NCBI GenBank assembly: GCA_903916765.1
Contig: CAIWXV010000027.1
Span: forward strand, 1-36,046
Origin: an uncultured Dehalococcoidia bacterium
GTDB lineage: Bacteria; Chloroflexota; Dehalococcoidia; Dehalococcoidales; Fen-1064
Length of the DNA stretch: 36,046 nt
Direction: 5' to 3'
Shown: in pieces, positions 17,606-25,107 of the stretch
Layout of the letters: each line of letters opens with the position of its first letter
Position numbering within the stretch: the stretch's first letter is position 1
Position numbers and translations under genes: made by a program
Notes under the pieces: generated by a model
What the model was told of the DNA's origin: nothing
The model's database searches: none
What the model saw: the letters and a program-made list of their open reading frames with translations, nothing else

Positions 17606-19009
17606 ATGGGAAAACCACAGATTACAATGAGAAAATCCACGCGCACTATTTCCGGCGTGACACCGGTTGCCGTAATGACTGCACCGATGCCCTGTCCCGG
17701 CAGGTGTGTCTATTGCCCGACTTATTCCGAGACGCCTCAGAGCTACACACCGGAATCGCCGGCGGTACTGAGAGGCAAAGAGTGCCAGTATGATGCCGTC
17801 AAGCAGGTAAAGATACGGATAGCAGGTCTGGCAGATATGGGTCACCCCATAGATAAAATCGAGCTCATCATTATGGGCGGGACCTTCCTTGCTACACCGA
17901 AAGACTACCAATACCAATTCGTCAAAGAATGCTTTGATGCTATGAATGAAGCAACATCTGTCTCTCTGGAAGAAGCCAAAAAAATCAACGAGACGGCGGC
18001 TTGCCGTTGTGTCGGACTATGTATCGAGACCAGACCCGATTTCTGCGGCGAGGAAGAAGTAAAAAGGATGCTGGAATTCGGCACAACCCGAGTGGAAATC
18101 GGCGTGCAAACACTGGATGACGATATCTATAATATGGTAAGAAGAGGGCATCTTATCGAGGATGTAAGTAGAGCTACGGCGCTTCTCAGAAAGTACGGCT
18201 TCAAGGTACACTACCACTGGATGCCAGGGCTACCAGGTTCGACACCGGAGCACGACTTGGCAATGTCCCGACAGCTATTCGACGACCCTCGTTTCCGTCC
18301 CGACGGTCTGAAAATATACCCGACGGTGGTAGTCTCCGGCACAGAACTGGGAAAATGGTATCAGGAAGGGCGCTATAAGCCTTATGATAACAATACCATG
18401 CTCAACCTGGTAGCAGATATCAAAGCCATTGTTCCGAAATACGTCCGCATCTCCCGTGTTTTGCGCGATATTCCAGTCAAATTCATCGTTGCCGGCTATA
18501 AAGAATCACTGCGCGGTCCTGTCAAAAAAACGATGCAGGCGAAAGGTATGGAGTGCCACTGTATCCGTTGCCGCGAGTACGGGCACAGGGTAGCAGACGG
18601 CTGGCAAATCGGCGAACCGATATTGAAAAGGATGGATTATCCAGCTTCCGGCGGTACAGAGATTTTTCTGTCTTTTGAGGATGAGAAAGAAACCCTATTC
18701 GGGCTTTTAAGACTGCGCATCCAGTCTGAGTCTATATTAAAAGTATCAGAGCAAAGCAATATCAACCCTACCGTCATCATCAGGGAACTGCATATTTATG
18801 GACCGGAAGTGCCGCTCAAGTACCAGAGCCCCAATGCCGTCCAGCACAAAGGTCTGGGGAAAGCATTACTCAGAGAAGCGGAACGTATTGCCAAAGAGGA
18901 GTTCAAGTCTTCACAGATGCTGATTTTGAGCGGCGTGGGAGCCAGGGAATACTATCGTACCGAATTCGGCTATCATCTGGCAGGTGATTATATGGTGAAA
19001 AGATTATAG
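17606..19009 (+). CDS. elp3: Elp3-type tRNA uridine-34 carboxymethyl-modification enzyme (radical SAM/GNAT)
   Basis: About 467 residues. Elp3 uses a radical-SAM [4Fe-4S] cluster and acetyl-CoA to put a carboxymethyl group on C5 of wobble uridine in tRNA (cm5U34). It opens with TISGVTPVAVMTAPMPCPGRC; the cluster cysteines are CPGRCVYC. Then come MGGTFLATPKDYQY, the LCIETRPDF and VEIGVQTLDDDIY strands, and YPTVVVSGTELGKWY. The zinc-binding linker is ECHCIRCREYGHR. The C-terminal acetyltransferase-like part ends QHKGLGKALLREAERIA, SGVGAREYYRTEFGYH and GDYMVKRL. The ORF track's TTG 17498 start runs through repeat-like sequence; ATG 17606 or ATG 17627 (MRKSTRTISGVTPV) fits the family better, though neither has a good SD. 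The Dehalococcoides mccartyi homologue has a published crystal structure, so the family is known in this class. Confidence 0.95.
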   Translation: MGKPQITMRKSTRTISGVTPVAVMTAPMPCPGRCVYCPTYSETPQSYTPESPAVLRGKECQYDAVKQVKIRIAGLADMGHPIDKIELIIMGGTFLATPKDYQYQFVKECFDAMNEATSVSLEEAKKINETAACRCVGLCIETRPDFCGEEEVKRMLEFGTTRVEIGVQTLDDDIYNMVRRGHLIEDVSRATALLRKYGFKVHYHWMPGLPGSTPEHDLAMSRQLFDDPRFRPDGLKIYPTVVVSGTELGKWYQEGRYKPYDNNTMLNLVADIKAIVPKYVRISRVLRDIPVKFIVAGYKESLRGPVKKTMQAKGMECHCIRCREYGHRVADGWQIGEPILKRMDYPASGGTEIFLSFEDEKETLFGLLRLRIQSESILKVSEQSNINPTVIIRELHIYGPEVPLKYQSPNAVQHKGLGKALLREAERIAKEEFKSSQMLILSGVGAREYYRTEFGYHLAGDYMVKRL

Positions 19010-19040
19010 TCCCGATTCCGTATATCGGAGAATCGGGACT
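19008..19040 (+). terminator. Hairpin at the end of elp3
   Basis: AGTCCCGATT / AATCGGGACT forms a 10-bp stem with an inner CCG/CGG step and a TATAT loop, beginning within the elp3 stop codon. There is no run of T after it, so termination is uncertain. Its CCCGAT/ATCGGG core recurs in two later hairpins. Confidence 0.5.
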
Positions 19041-19144
19041 CCTCGCAAAGCCATTTTCTCTGCTCACCTAACCAAAACGGTGCAATTACGTTATATAATA
19101 CATGCAAGCTGTGAAAGAGGGCAAATATACCTCCCAACCACCCC

Positions 19145-19194
19145 GAGATTGCCATGCGGAGTTTATACTGAGGAACGAAGTGCTCGCAATGACA
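19145..19194. repeat. Possible dispersed-repeat relic (GAGATTGCCA...GCAATGACA)
   Basis: GAGATTGCCATGCGGAG (19145-19161) and TGCTCGCAATGACA (19181-19194) resemble the two ends of the GAGATTGCCACG...CTCGCAATGACA-type element common in intergenic DNA of many bacteria. It lies in the 19010-19323 gap, where I see no gene apart from this, the elp3 hairpin and the promoter at 19262. Confidence 0.45.
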
Positions 19195-19261
19195 AAAAAT
19201 AGGAAACTTGCAATGCCATTGACAGGGTATGATACAACAGGTGGTCTGAAGTCACTCTAGC

Positions 19262-19289
19262 TTGACAAATCGTGGTTAAGTGTTATAAT
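19262..19289 (+). promoter_or_regulatory. Strong promoter of the surface-protein locus
   Basis: Consensus TTGACA (19262-19267), 16-bp spacer, consensus TATAAT (19284-19289) and an extended TG at 19281-19282. The predicted start near 19296 gives a leader of about 28 bases to the small ORF at 19324. This is among the best promoter matches in the window. Confidence 0.85.
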
Positions 19290-19323
19290 AAGAGTTAGAT
19301 TATGTAATCAAGGAGGTGATGGT

Positions 19324-19395
19324 ATGTCAAGAACCCGCAAGGGAGACAGCTTAAACGCTGAGGCTAAAGTAAAAGAAAAATTATCAACCAATTAA
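19324..19395 (+). CDS. 23-residue small ORF ahead of the surface-protein gene
   Basis: ATG 19324 opens a frame of 23 codons, MSRTRKGDSLNAEAKVKEKL..., ending in TAA at 19393, too short for the ORF track. AAGGAGGTGAT (19310-19320) is an almost perfect anti-16S match, 3-7 bases before the ATG depending on alignment, and the strong promoter sits just upstream. The product is hydrophilic and basic with a short helix, and has no signal peptide. It could be a real small protein, a leader peptide whose translation sets expression of the next gene, or a chance frame; the signals argue against chance. I recognise no family. Confidence 0.6.
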   Translation: MSRTRKGDSLNAEAKVKEKLSTN

Positions 19396-19464
19396 TCATG
19401 GTCTCCGTGAAGAAGCTTTTTGGCACGGGGGCTTAACGAATTTAAGAAGGAGTATTTAAAGTCG

Positions 19465-21816
19465 ATGAAAAGCAAAATGTTTAGAATTCTCGGTGTAGTA
19501 GCGGCAGTTTCGATGCTGGCAGCAACACTGACGGCAATCCCTGCATTAGCTATTAGTTCCTCAGGGCTGACTATTGTCAATAAAACTATTAGCACTGCTA
19601 CTACATATACCCTTACTTTCAATCTTGGCGCAACCTTACCGCTTGGCGCTGCTGCAATCACGGTGGGCTTCCCCACTGGAACCACTGGACTTGGCGCTGC
19701 CACTGCTACCCTTGAAGCAGGCCCCGGTCTTGGTACCGGTGCTGTCCCTGTAGCCGCAGTTGTTATTGCCAACCCCGCCGGTACCACTAACCTGACAGTG
19801 ACTACGGTTGCCAATATGGGCGCCGGAGCCATCGTCCAGTTAATTTTCACCGGTATTATCAATCCACCCACAGTGGGTGATTTCACCGTCACCTTGAAGA
19901 CCGCTACTGAAACCACCGCGATTACAGCCGGTACCTTCACCACCATTGTTCCGGTACCGCCAATTTTACCGGGTGTCGCTTCTGTTTACAATAGCGCGGG
20001 TGTTTTAATGAGCACAAGCAATTCCTTAACAACCGCTCTTGGTGCAGTTCTTGCCGGCGGAAGCATTACATTAACTCCCGGCCTCTATAACACCGCTTTC
20101 GTTGGTAATGCGCTCTCCTGTACTATCAAGGGTACCACCACTGCAGCTGATGTTATCCTTACATCAATTGGCGCGTGGGCTATGAATGGTGCCACTGTCG
20201 TTATCGACAAAGTGACCATTGATGGTTCAACTGGTGTTCTCACTATGACCAACGCTACTGCAGGGACTGTGAGTAATTCCGTCCTGAAGGGCGCTGTATT
20301 AACCATGGCCGGTGCAGGCACCAACACAGTTGATACCTGTGCTTTCACAGTTTTAACTGTTGCAAACGGCTTCGCCAACGGAGCTGCTGCCACTGTTAAG
20401 ACCTCTACCTTCAGCGTCGCCGGTACCGGTGTCGGTATCGCTAACGGCGCTAACGTTACTGTCAGCGGCTGCACGTTCACCGGCGTTACCGCTGCAGGCA
20501 TTGGTATTGCTCTGACTGCTGGTGCCGCTAACGTTATCGGAACCAGCACTTTCACCGGTTTAACCACTGCTCTGGCAGTCACCGCTCCTGCCGCGGTTGC
20601 CTTTAATGGCAATACCGTATCTACCTGCGGCGTCACCTTAGGAGCCTCCGCTATCGCCGTAACCAGCACAGCCGGATTATCAGTAACCAACTGTAAAATC
20701 ACCGGCAGTTTGGCTAACATTATTAATGTAGCCGCTAACGACAATCTAGTCGTTGTCATGTTCAATGAATTCAGCGGCAACGTTTCCAGCGCAACCAATG
20801 CCGGTGGCGTTGGATTCTTGAATGTCACCCACAACTATTGGGGAGGAGCAGCCGCTCCTACTTCAACCGCGACTGTTTCCTATGCTCTTCCTCTTGGCAA
20901 AGCCGCTACCGCTAGTAGTTTCGCCGCCGCACTCACTTTGAATGCAACTGCAACTGCCCGCGTAAACATCACGGCTTCGACCGCCTCTACGCTGCTTGGT
21001 GCTGGTATCTTAACCGGAATCCCTGTGGGCGTAGCTCTACCAACAACTGTTACAGCGGTCAACTACTATGATGTGTTCGGTGTTGCTACCACCGCTGCAA
21101 CCATTCAATTCTACGGCACTACCACTGCTCCAATCACCGCTAGTTCTGCGGTCTATTTCTACAACACAACTTTCGGCAGATGGGATCCCGCTGCTTATAC
21201 CGTTAACATCTTTGGCAATTACGTAGAAGTAACGGTTGGTGCTACTCCTACTGCCGCTCAGTTCGTTGGGTTACCGTTCGCTCTGGTTACCATTAACCCG
21301 ACCGCTCCTGCAGCTCCTCCTGTTGCCGTTATAGCCCAGTATCCTTTGAATGGTGCGGTGGCCATACCCATCGATGTCACCTTCACCTGGCCCGCAGTAG
21401 CCGGTGCAACCAGCTACGACTTCGTACTGGCTCAAGAACTCGGCCAGATCGATAAATTCGCCATTCCGGATTACGGCAGCACAACTCCTACCAATGCTGT
21501 AAAGGCTTCTACGGATATGAAGTACAATACTCAATATTGGTGGAGAGTCAGATCAGTCAATTCAATCGGTAGTAGTGCTTGGACTGTGGGCACCTTCACG
21601 ACTGCTAAGGAACCAGCGGCTGTAGTCACACCGACGACAACCATCATTGTTCCGACCCAGCCTGCTGTAACACCTACCGTCATCATTACGACATCTGCAC
21701 CTGTCGAACAAACGCCCGTCATACCTTCTTACCTGCTCTGGGCTGTAATTGCAGTCGGTGCAGTACTCGTCATCGTCGTAATTGTCCTGATTGTCAGAAC
21801 CCGCAGAATTAGCTAA
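19465..21816 (+). CDS. Large secreted, membrane-anchored beta-helix surface protein
   Basis: About 783 residues, very rich in Ala, Thr, Val and Gly. ATG 19465 (MKSKMFRILGVVAAVSMLAATL) begins a clear signal peptide ending near PALAIS; the ORF track's TTG 19420 adds an unlikely extension. Domains in order: a beta-sandwich-like region (about 30-155) ending GIINPPTVGDFTVTLKT; a right-handed parallel beta-helix of short repeats (about 165-470, for example VSGCTFTGVTAAGIGI), closed by the pectin-lyase-type cap NVTHNYWGG; a further beta region; a fibronectin III-like domain (FTWPAVAGATSYDFVLAQ ... QYWWRVRSVNSIGSSAW); a Pro/Thr/Val linker; and a C-terminal membrane helix (LLWAVIAVGAVLVIVVIVLIV) with RTRRIS inside. 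It is probably an abundant cell-surface or S-layer-like protein held by its C-terminus. No catalytic residues are evident. Confidence 0.88.
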   Translation: MKSKMFRILGVVAAVSMLAATLTAIPALAISSSGLTIVNKTISTATTYTLTFNLGATLPLGAAAITVGFPTGTTGLGAATATLEAGPGLGTGAVPVAAVVIANPAGTTNLTVTTVANMGAGAIVQLIFTGIINPPTVGDFTVTLKTATETTAITAGTFTTIVPVPPILPGVASVYNSAGVLMSTSNSLTTALGAVLAGGSITLTPGLYNTAFVGNALSCTIKGTTTAADVILTSIGAWAMNGATVVIDKVTIDGSTGVLTMTNATAGTVSNSVLKGAVLTMAGAGTNTVDTCAFTVLTVANGFANGAAATVKTSTFSVAGTGVGIANGANVTVSGCTFTGVTAAGIGIALTAGAANVIGTSTFTGLTTALAVTAPAAVAFNGNTVSTCGVTLGASAIAVTSTAGLSVTNCKITGSLANIINVAANDNLVVVMFNEFSGNVSSATNAGGVGFLNVTHNYWGGAAAPTSTATVSYALPLGKAATASSFAAALTLNATATARVNITASTASTLLGAGILTGIPVGVALPTTVTAVNYYDVFGVATTAATIQFYGTTTAPITASSAVYFYNTTFGRWDPAAYTVNIFGNYVEVTVGATPTAAQFVGLPFALVTINPTAPAAPPVAVIAQYPLNGAVAIPIDVTFTWPAVAGATSYDFVLAQELGQIDKFAIPDYGSTTPTNAVKASTDMKYNTQYWWRVRSVNSIGSSAWTVGTFTTAKEPAAVVTPTTTIIVPTQPAVTPTVIITTSAPVEQTPVIPSYLLWAVIAVGAVLVIVVIVLIVRTRRIS

Positions 21817-21854
21817 CGGTTCAAAAATCAAGACAAAATCACTAACCTGAATCC

Positions 21855-21890
21855 AAGGGAGCCCCGATAGAATCGGGGCTCCCTTCTTTT
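21855..21890 (+). terminator. Terminator of the surface-protein gene
   Basis: A perfect 14-bp stem AAGGGAGCCCCGAT / ATCGGGGCTCCCTT with an AGA loop, followed by CTTTTTG. It lies 38 bases past the stop. Confidence 0.93.
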
Positions 21891-21915
21891 TGTCCAACTG
21901 CCATACCGCCTTAAG

Positions 21916-21950
21916 ATACATTCGTCCCGATAAAATCGGGACGAATGTAT
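21916..21950. repeat. Perfect 16-bp hairpin without T-tract
   Basis: ATACATTCGTCCCGAT and its exact complement ATCGGGACGAATGTAT flank an AAA loop. It has no T-run on either strand, so it is not an ordinary terminator. It shares the CCCGAT/ATCGGG core with the hairpins at 19008 and 21855. Confidence 0.7.
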
Positions 21951-21982
21951 GACACACTGCAGTACTTGCCCCAAATATTTTC

Positions 21983-22012
21983 TTAACAATTCCGTCATAT
22001 TATAGGTATAAT
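21983..22012 (+). promoter_or_regulatory. Promoter of the two-component operon
   Basis: TTAACA (21983-21988) and a consensus TATAAT (22007-22012) with an 18-bp spacer. The leader to ATG 22032 would be short (about 13 bases) and carries the SD AGGGAG. Confidence 0.7.
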
Positions 22013-22031
22013 AGGGTTCCAGGGAGTCATT

Positions 22032-22730
22032 ATGGTGTCTAGGAAGATTTTGGTAGTCGATGACGATGTAAAAACGGTAGAGCTGGTCAAGCTCTATCTG
22101 GATCGTGACGGTTACCATGTTTTAACCGCATACGATGGGAACGAAGCACTGGAACTTGCCCGTCAGAGCCACCCCGACCTGATAGTGCTCGACCTGATGT
22201 TACCCGGATGTGACGGGTTGGAAATCTGCCATCAATTAAAGAACGAATCCGATGTTCCCATCATCATGCTCACTGCCCGAACCACGGAAGATGACAAACT
22301 GACAGGATTGGACAGTGGTGCTGATGACTATATGACCAAACCATTCAGCCCCAGAGAACTTGCCGCCAGGGTACGCGCCGTCCTCAGAAGACTACCCGAA
22401 GAGGCACTTCAGCGTGGTCCGGAGGAAATCAAATGTAGTGATCTGGCGATTAATTTCCCCAAGCGTGAGGCCTCAATAAAAGGCAAAGCCCTACAACTTA
22501 CTCCGGCAGAATTCAAATTATTGGGAGTGTTAGCCAAGGAACCAGGGCGAGTATTCAGCCGTGAACAGCTCATAAGTATGGTTTTTGGATATGATTTCGA
22601 AGGTTTTGACCGTACGATAGACGTTCATATCCTCAATCTGCGCAGAAAGTTGGAACCTGACCCCAACCATCCGAAATATATAAAGACTGTTTATGGAACC
22701 GGCTACAAATTTGCAGGAAGTGCGGAATGA
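22032..22730 (+). CDS. OmpR/PhoB-family response regulator
   Basis: 232 residues. The receiver domain has the acidic pocket VVDDD (10-12), the phosphate acceptor Asp54 in [10 protein letters not shown], the switch Thr81 (IIMLTAR) and Lys103 in [13 protein letters not shown]. After a short linker ([13 protein letters not shown]) the C-terminal winged-helix DNA-binding domain reads [36 protein letters not shown], then [16 protein letters not shown] and the wing [11 protein letters not shown]. It is a phosphorylation-controlled transcription factor, co-translated with its kinase (ATGA overlap). Its position between two surface-protein loci suggests, but does not prove, control of surface genes. 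The stimulus and targets are unknown. Confidence 0.96.
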   Translation: MVSRKILVVDDDVKTVELVKLYLDRDGYHVLTAYDGNEALELARQSHPDLIVLDLMLPGCDGLEICHQLKNESDVPIIMLTARTTEDDKLTGLDSGADDYMTKPFSPRELAARVRAVLRRLPEEALQRGPEEIKCSDLAINFPKREASIKGKALQLTPAEFKLLGVLAKEPGRVFSREQLISMVFGYDFEGFDRTIDVHILNLRRKLEPDPNHPKYIKTVYGTGYKFAGSAE

Positions 22731-24109
22731 TAAACAAACTAAGATTAATATCGCATAAACTGCAATTCCGTCTCTTGCTGTCCTTCCTTATCGTCATAAT
22801 TGTAGCCATCGGCGCTATCTTGATTTTTGTGGTGAGCAATACCGGTGGTGAGCTTCAGCAGTTCGACCAGCGTGCCGCACAAGGACGTGACTTACGCATC
22901 GAATTCATGCTATCGAATTATTATGCCATCAGCGGAAACTGGAATGGTGTGCAATCATTTGTGGAAGCCCTGGCCACTTTAGAAGAACAGCATATCATTG
23001 TCACCAACGACTCGGGTATCATTGTCGCTAATTCCGAGGGTACCTCGCTAGGCAAACAATACCATCCCACCGCACCCAGCATACCGTTATTTGCACCGGC
23101 AGCACTGTCGACTTTACCTTCACAGAGAAGCTCCGTAGGAACTCTCTATATCAACCCTGAGAATAACCCATTCACTCTTACCAAGGGTCTGGCGATAACA
23201 ATAAACAGCTTCCTTCTCTGGGGAGGCTTGATTGCAATTGTCCTGGCACTTTTATTGACATTCATATTATCCCGTAGAATCTTAGCCCCCGTTCGTGCAC
23301 TCACAACGACTGCACGGCAATTAGGGCAAGGCAATTTTTCCAAGAGGGTAACCGTCAAAGATAAAGGTGAGATAGGAGAACTGGCTCAATCCTTCAACAC
23401 AATGGCTGATGACCTCGAAAGGGCAGAAAAGTTGAGACGGAATTTAATTGCAGACACTGCTCATGAGCTCAGAACACCGCTATCTAATCTGAAAGGTTAC
23501 CTCGAAGCGATACGTGATGACGTTGTAAAACCGGATGCCGCTACCATTAATTCGCTATATGAAGAGGTTACACTATTAACACGTCTGGTTGATGACTTAC
23601 AGGAACTAGCCCTTGCAGAAGCAAGCGAATTAAAGCTCATCAGACAAGCGGAGGACATTCCCCGAATCATCAATCAGGTAACAACTGCCGCTCAAGCTCA
23701 AGCTAATACCAAGGAAATAAGTTTACAAGCTAATCTACCTGATACTCTCCCGTTATGCGACATCGATGCACAACGAATTGCACAAGTCATACGCAACCTC
23801 GTCGACAATGCTATCACACACACACCACATGGGGGTAAGATTACCGTAACTGCCAAAGAATCCGGTAACTGGGTAGAAGTAGCCGTGACAGATAATGGCG
23901 AAGGTATTCCGGCAGAAGAACTTCAGAACATTTTTGAGCGGTTCTATCGTGTCGACCGGTCACGGTCTCGCCTAACAGGCGGAAGCGGATTAGGACTTAC
24001 CATTGCCAAACGGCTCGTGGAAGCACACGGCGGCAGAATAGCTGTCAGCAGCGAACTGGGGAAAGGAAGCTGTTTTACCTTCACTATCCCGATAGTCAAA
24101 GCTCAGTGA
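22727..24109 (+). CDS. Membrane sensor histidine kinase
   Basis: 460 residues; its ATG overlaps the regulator's stop by 4 bases. A first membrane helix at about 15-37 ([21 protein letters not shown]) and a second at about 163-183 ([19 protein letters not shown]) enclose a sensor region of about 125 residues outside the membrane, with a PAS-like [22 protein letters not shown] linker follows ([17 protein letters not shown]...[12 protein letters not shown]). The phosphorylated His246 lies in the H-box [15 protein letters not shown]. The ATP-binding boxes are NLVDNAITH (N), VTDNGEGIP (G1), [10 protein letters not shown] (F) and GGSGLGLTI (G2). It is a complete BaeS/PhoR-type kinase. The sensed signal cannot be read from the sequence. 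Confidence 0.96.
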   Translation: MINKLRLISHKLQFRLLLSFLIVIIVAIGAILIFVVSNTGGELQQFDQRAAQGRDLRIEFMLSNYYAISGNWNGVQSFVEALATLEEQHIIVTNDSGIIVANSEGTSLGKQYHPTAPSIPLFAPAALSTLPSQRSSVGTLYINPENNPFTLTKGLAITINSFLLWGGLIAIVLALLLTFILSRRILAPVRALTTTARQLGQGNFSKRVTVKDKGEIGELAQSFNTMADDLERAEKLRRNLIADTAHELRTPLSNLKGYLEAIRDDVVKPDAATINSLYEEVTLLTRLVDDLQELALAEASELKLIRQAEDIPRIINQVTTAAQAQANTKEISLQANLPDTLPLCDIDAQRIAQVIRNLVDNAITHTPHGGKITVTAKESGNWVEVAVTDNGEGIPAEELQNIFERFYRVDRSRSRLTGGSGLGLTIAKRLVEAHGGRIAVSSELGKGSCFTFTIPIVKAQ

Positions 24110-24156
24110 CGTAAGCTCCCAACAGTTCCCCAGAATTTAACATGCTGGCTTTCTAA

Positions 24157-24336
24157 CAAACACTGTTAGTACCGGAAGCTACCACAACACCAACTCAACA
24201 ACCCGTAAATGCCCATATAAATATTCCGGAATGGGTAATGTACGGCGGTATAGGTTTATTAAGAACAATTTTGATAACGCTAGTAATACTCGTGATAAAC
24301 ATGATAATAATGATAAGAAACAATCGCCCTTGGTAA
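24157..24336 (+). pseudogene. 3' relic of a membrane-anchored surface protein gene
   Basis: The frame opened after a TAA at 24154 and closed by TAA at 24334-24336 has no start codon at its head but reads as a C-terminal surface anchor: VPEATTTPTQQPVNAHI (Pro/Thr linker), then IPEWVMYGGIGLL and ITLVILVINMIIMI (membrane helix), then RNNRPW. This is the same linker-helix-basic-tail design as the end of the large surface protein at 21640-21816. The rest of the gene is missing, so it is a deletion relic. It occupies most of the gap between the kinase and the metallo-hydrolase. Confidence 0.6.
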
Positions 24337-24350
24337 AGCTGTGTGAGGGT

Positions 24351-24986
24351 TTACTTATAATTGAGCAGAACGACCTGTAGAGAAAGAGGCAGATTATTTT
24401 TATTCACTAATAGTTTAGGTTGGGGCACTGATTCTTTAACTCCCATCTCTTTGAGGAAACGGTCGACTGTTGCCAGTTCTTTTTTCAGGACCTCGGTTTT
24501 GTAATGCATTGGGATGACGATTTTCGGCTCTAAACGGCGGACCACCTCAGCGGCTTGAGTCGCATCAATCGTAGAAACACCACCCACCGGCAACATCAGC
24601 ACATCGACCGAATCGATAGCCGCTACCTGTTCGGCAGTGAGAGGGTGTCCCAGATCACCCATATGACAGACCGACAGGTCATCAATCTCAATTACATAAA
24701 CGGTATTCTTCCCTCTCTGGGCGCCCTTTTCATTATCATGATAAGTCTGCACCCCGATAGTTAGGATACCACCAATCTCATACTCACCGGGCCCCCTGAT
24801 AACAATCGGGTCATCACCCACACCTTTAACATAAGAATGACCGTCATGCGAATGACTGACGGTAACGATTTGAGGCGTGACTTTACCCAGAGTATAACCA
24901 AGTTCAGGGGAGAAAGGGTCAGTTAAAATAGTAGCTTGTTTACCTTTGAGCTTGAAACAGGAATGTCCGAGCCAAGTAATCTCCAT
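24351..24986 (-). CDS. MBL-fold metal-dependent hydrolase (UPF0173-like)
   Basis: A 211-residue metallo-beta-lactamase-fold protein of the compact Lactamase_B_3/UPF0173 type. It starts MEITWLGHSCFKLKGKQATI and LTDPFSPELGY, then the metal motif SHSHDGHSY, GPGEYEIGGI, CHMGDLGHPLT, DVLMLPVGGVSTID, and the final metal histidine PMHYKT. The usual HxHxDH motif reads H-S-H-D-G-H, so the fifth position Asp is replaced by Gly; the three histidines remain. Relatives are often annotated as L-ascorbate-6-phosphate lactonase-like, but the substrate here is unknown. There is no SD before the ATG and the -10 box lies only 6 bases away, so the mRNA may be leaderless. Single-gene unit. Confidence 0.88.
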   Translation of the reverse strand: MEITWLGHSCFKLKGKQATILTDPFSPELGYTLGKVTPQIVTVSHSHDGHSYVKGVGDDPIVIRGPGEYEIGGILTIGVQTYHDNEKGAQRGKNTVYVIEIDDLSVCHMGDLGHPLTAEQVAAIDSVDVLMLPVGGVSTIDATQAAEVVRRLEPKIVIPMHYKTEVLKKELATVDRFLKEMGVKESVPQPKLLVNKNNLPLSLQVVLLNYK

Positions 24987-24992
24987 TAATTA

Positions 24993-25021
24993 AGTTTAAC
25001 ACAGGCACGCTTGAGATTCAA
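24993..25021 (-). promoter_or_regulatory. Promoter of the MBL-fold gene, probably leaderless
   Basis: On the minus strand TTGAAT (25021-25016), 17-bp spacer, TAAACT (24998-24993). Only 6 bases separate the -10 from ATG 24986, so transcription would begin at or next to the start codon. Confidence 0.6.
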
Positions 25022-25042
25022 TTACCATATTGATACAAACTC

Positions 25043-25071
25043 TTGACAATCTTTGCCCAAAATGCTAATTT
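25043..25071 (+). promoter_or_regulatory. Promoter of hrcA-grpE-dnaK-dnaJ
   Basis: TTGACA (25043-25048) and TAATTT (25066-25071) with a 17-bp spacer. The predicted start near 25078 falls at the first base of the CIRCE operator. Confidence 0.8.
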
Positions 25072-25078
25072 AAGATTG

Positions 25079-25105
25079 TTAGCAGTCGGTAGGTAAGAGT
25101 GCTAA
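25079..25105 (+). promoter_or_regulatory. CIRCE operator (HrcA binding site)
   Basis: TTAGCAGTC, nine bases, then GAGTGCTAA. The consensus is TTAGCACTC-N9-GAGTGCTAA, so the right arm is perfect and the left arm has one change (C to G at its seventh base). The position just after the promoter and before hrcA is that of a classical HrcA autoregulation site. Confidence 0.93.
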
Positions 25106-25107
25106 AT

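Noticed and set aside
19396-19464. A riboswitch or attenuator between the 23-codon ORF and the surface gene
   Set aside because: Only a 5-bp CCGTG/CACGG pairing is visible, with no known aptamer core and no T-tract.
20085-20834. A 249-codon minus-strand ORF inside the surface-protein gene
   Set aside because: It is a shadow of the repetitive GCT/ACC/GTT codon use of the plus-strand gene; it has no signal peptide logic, no SD, and its own composition (Val/Ala/Pro) mirrors the sense strand. The same applies to 19392..19946 and 21531..21957 on the minus strand.
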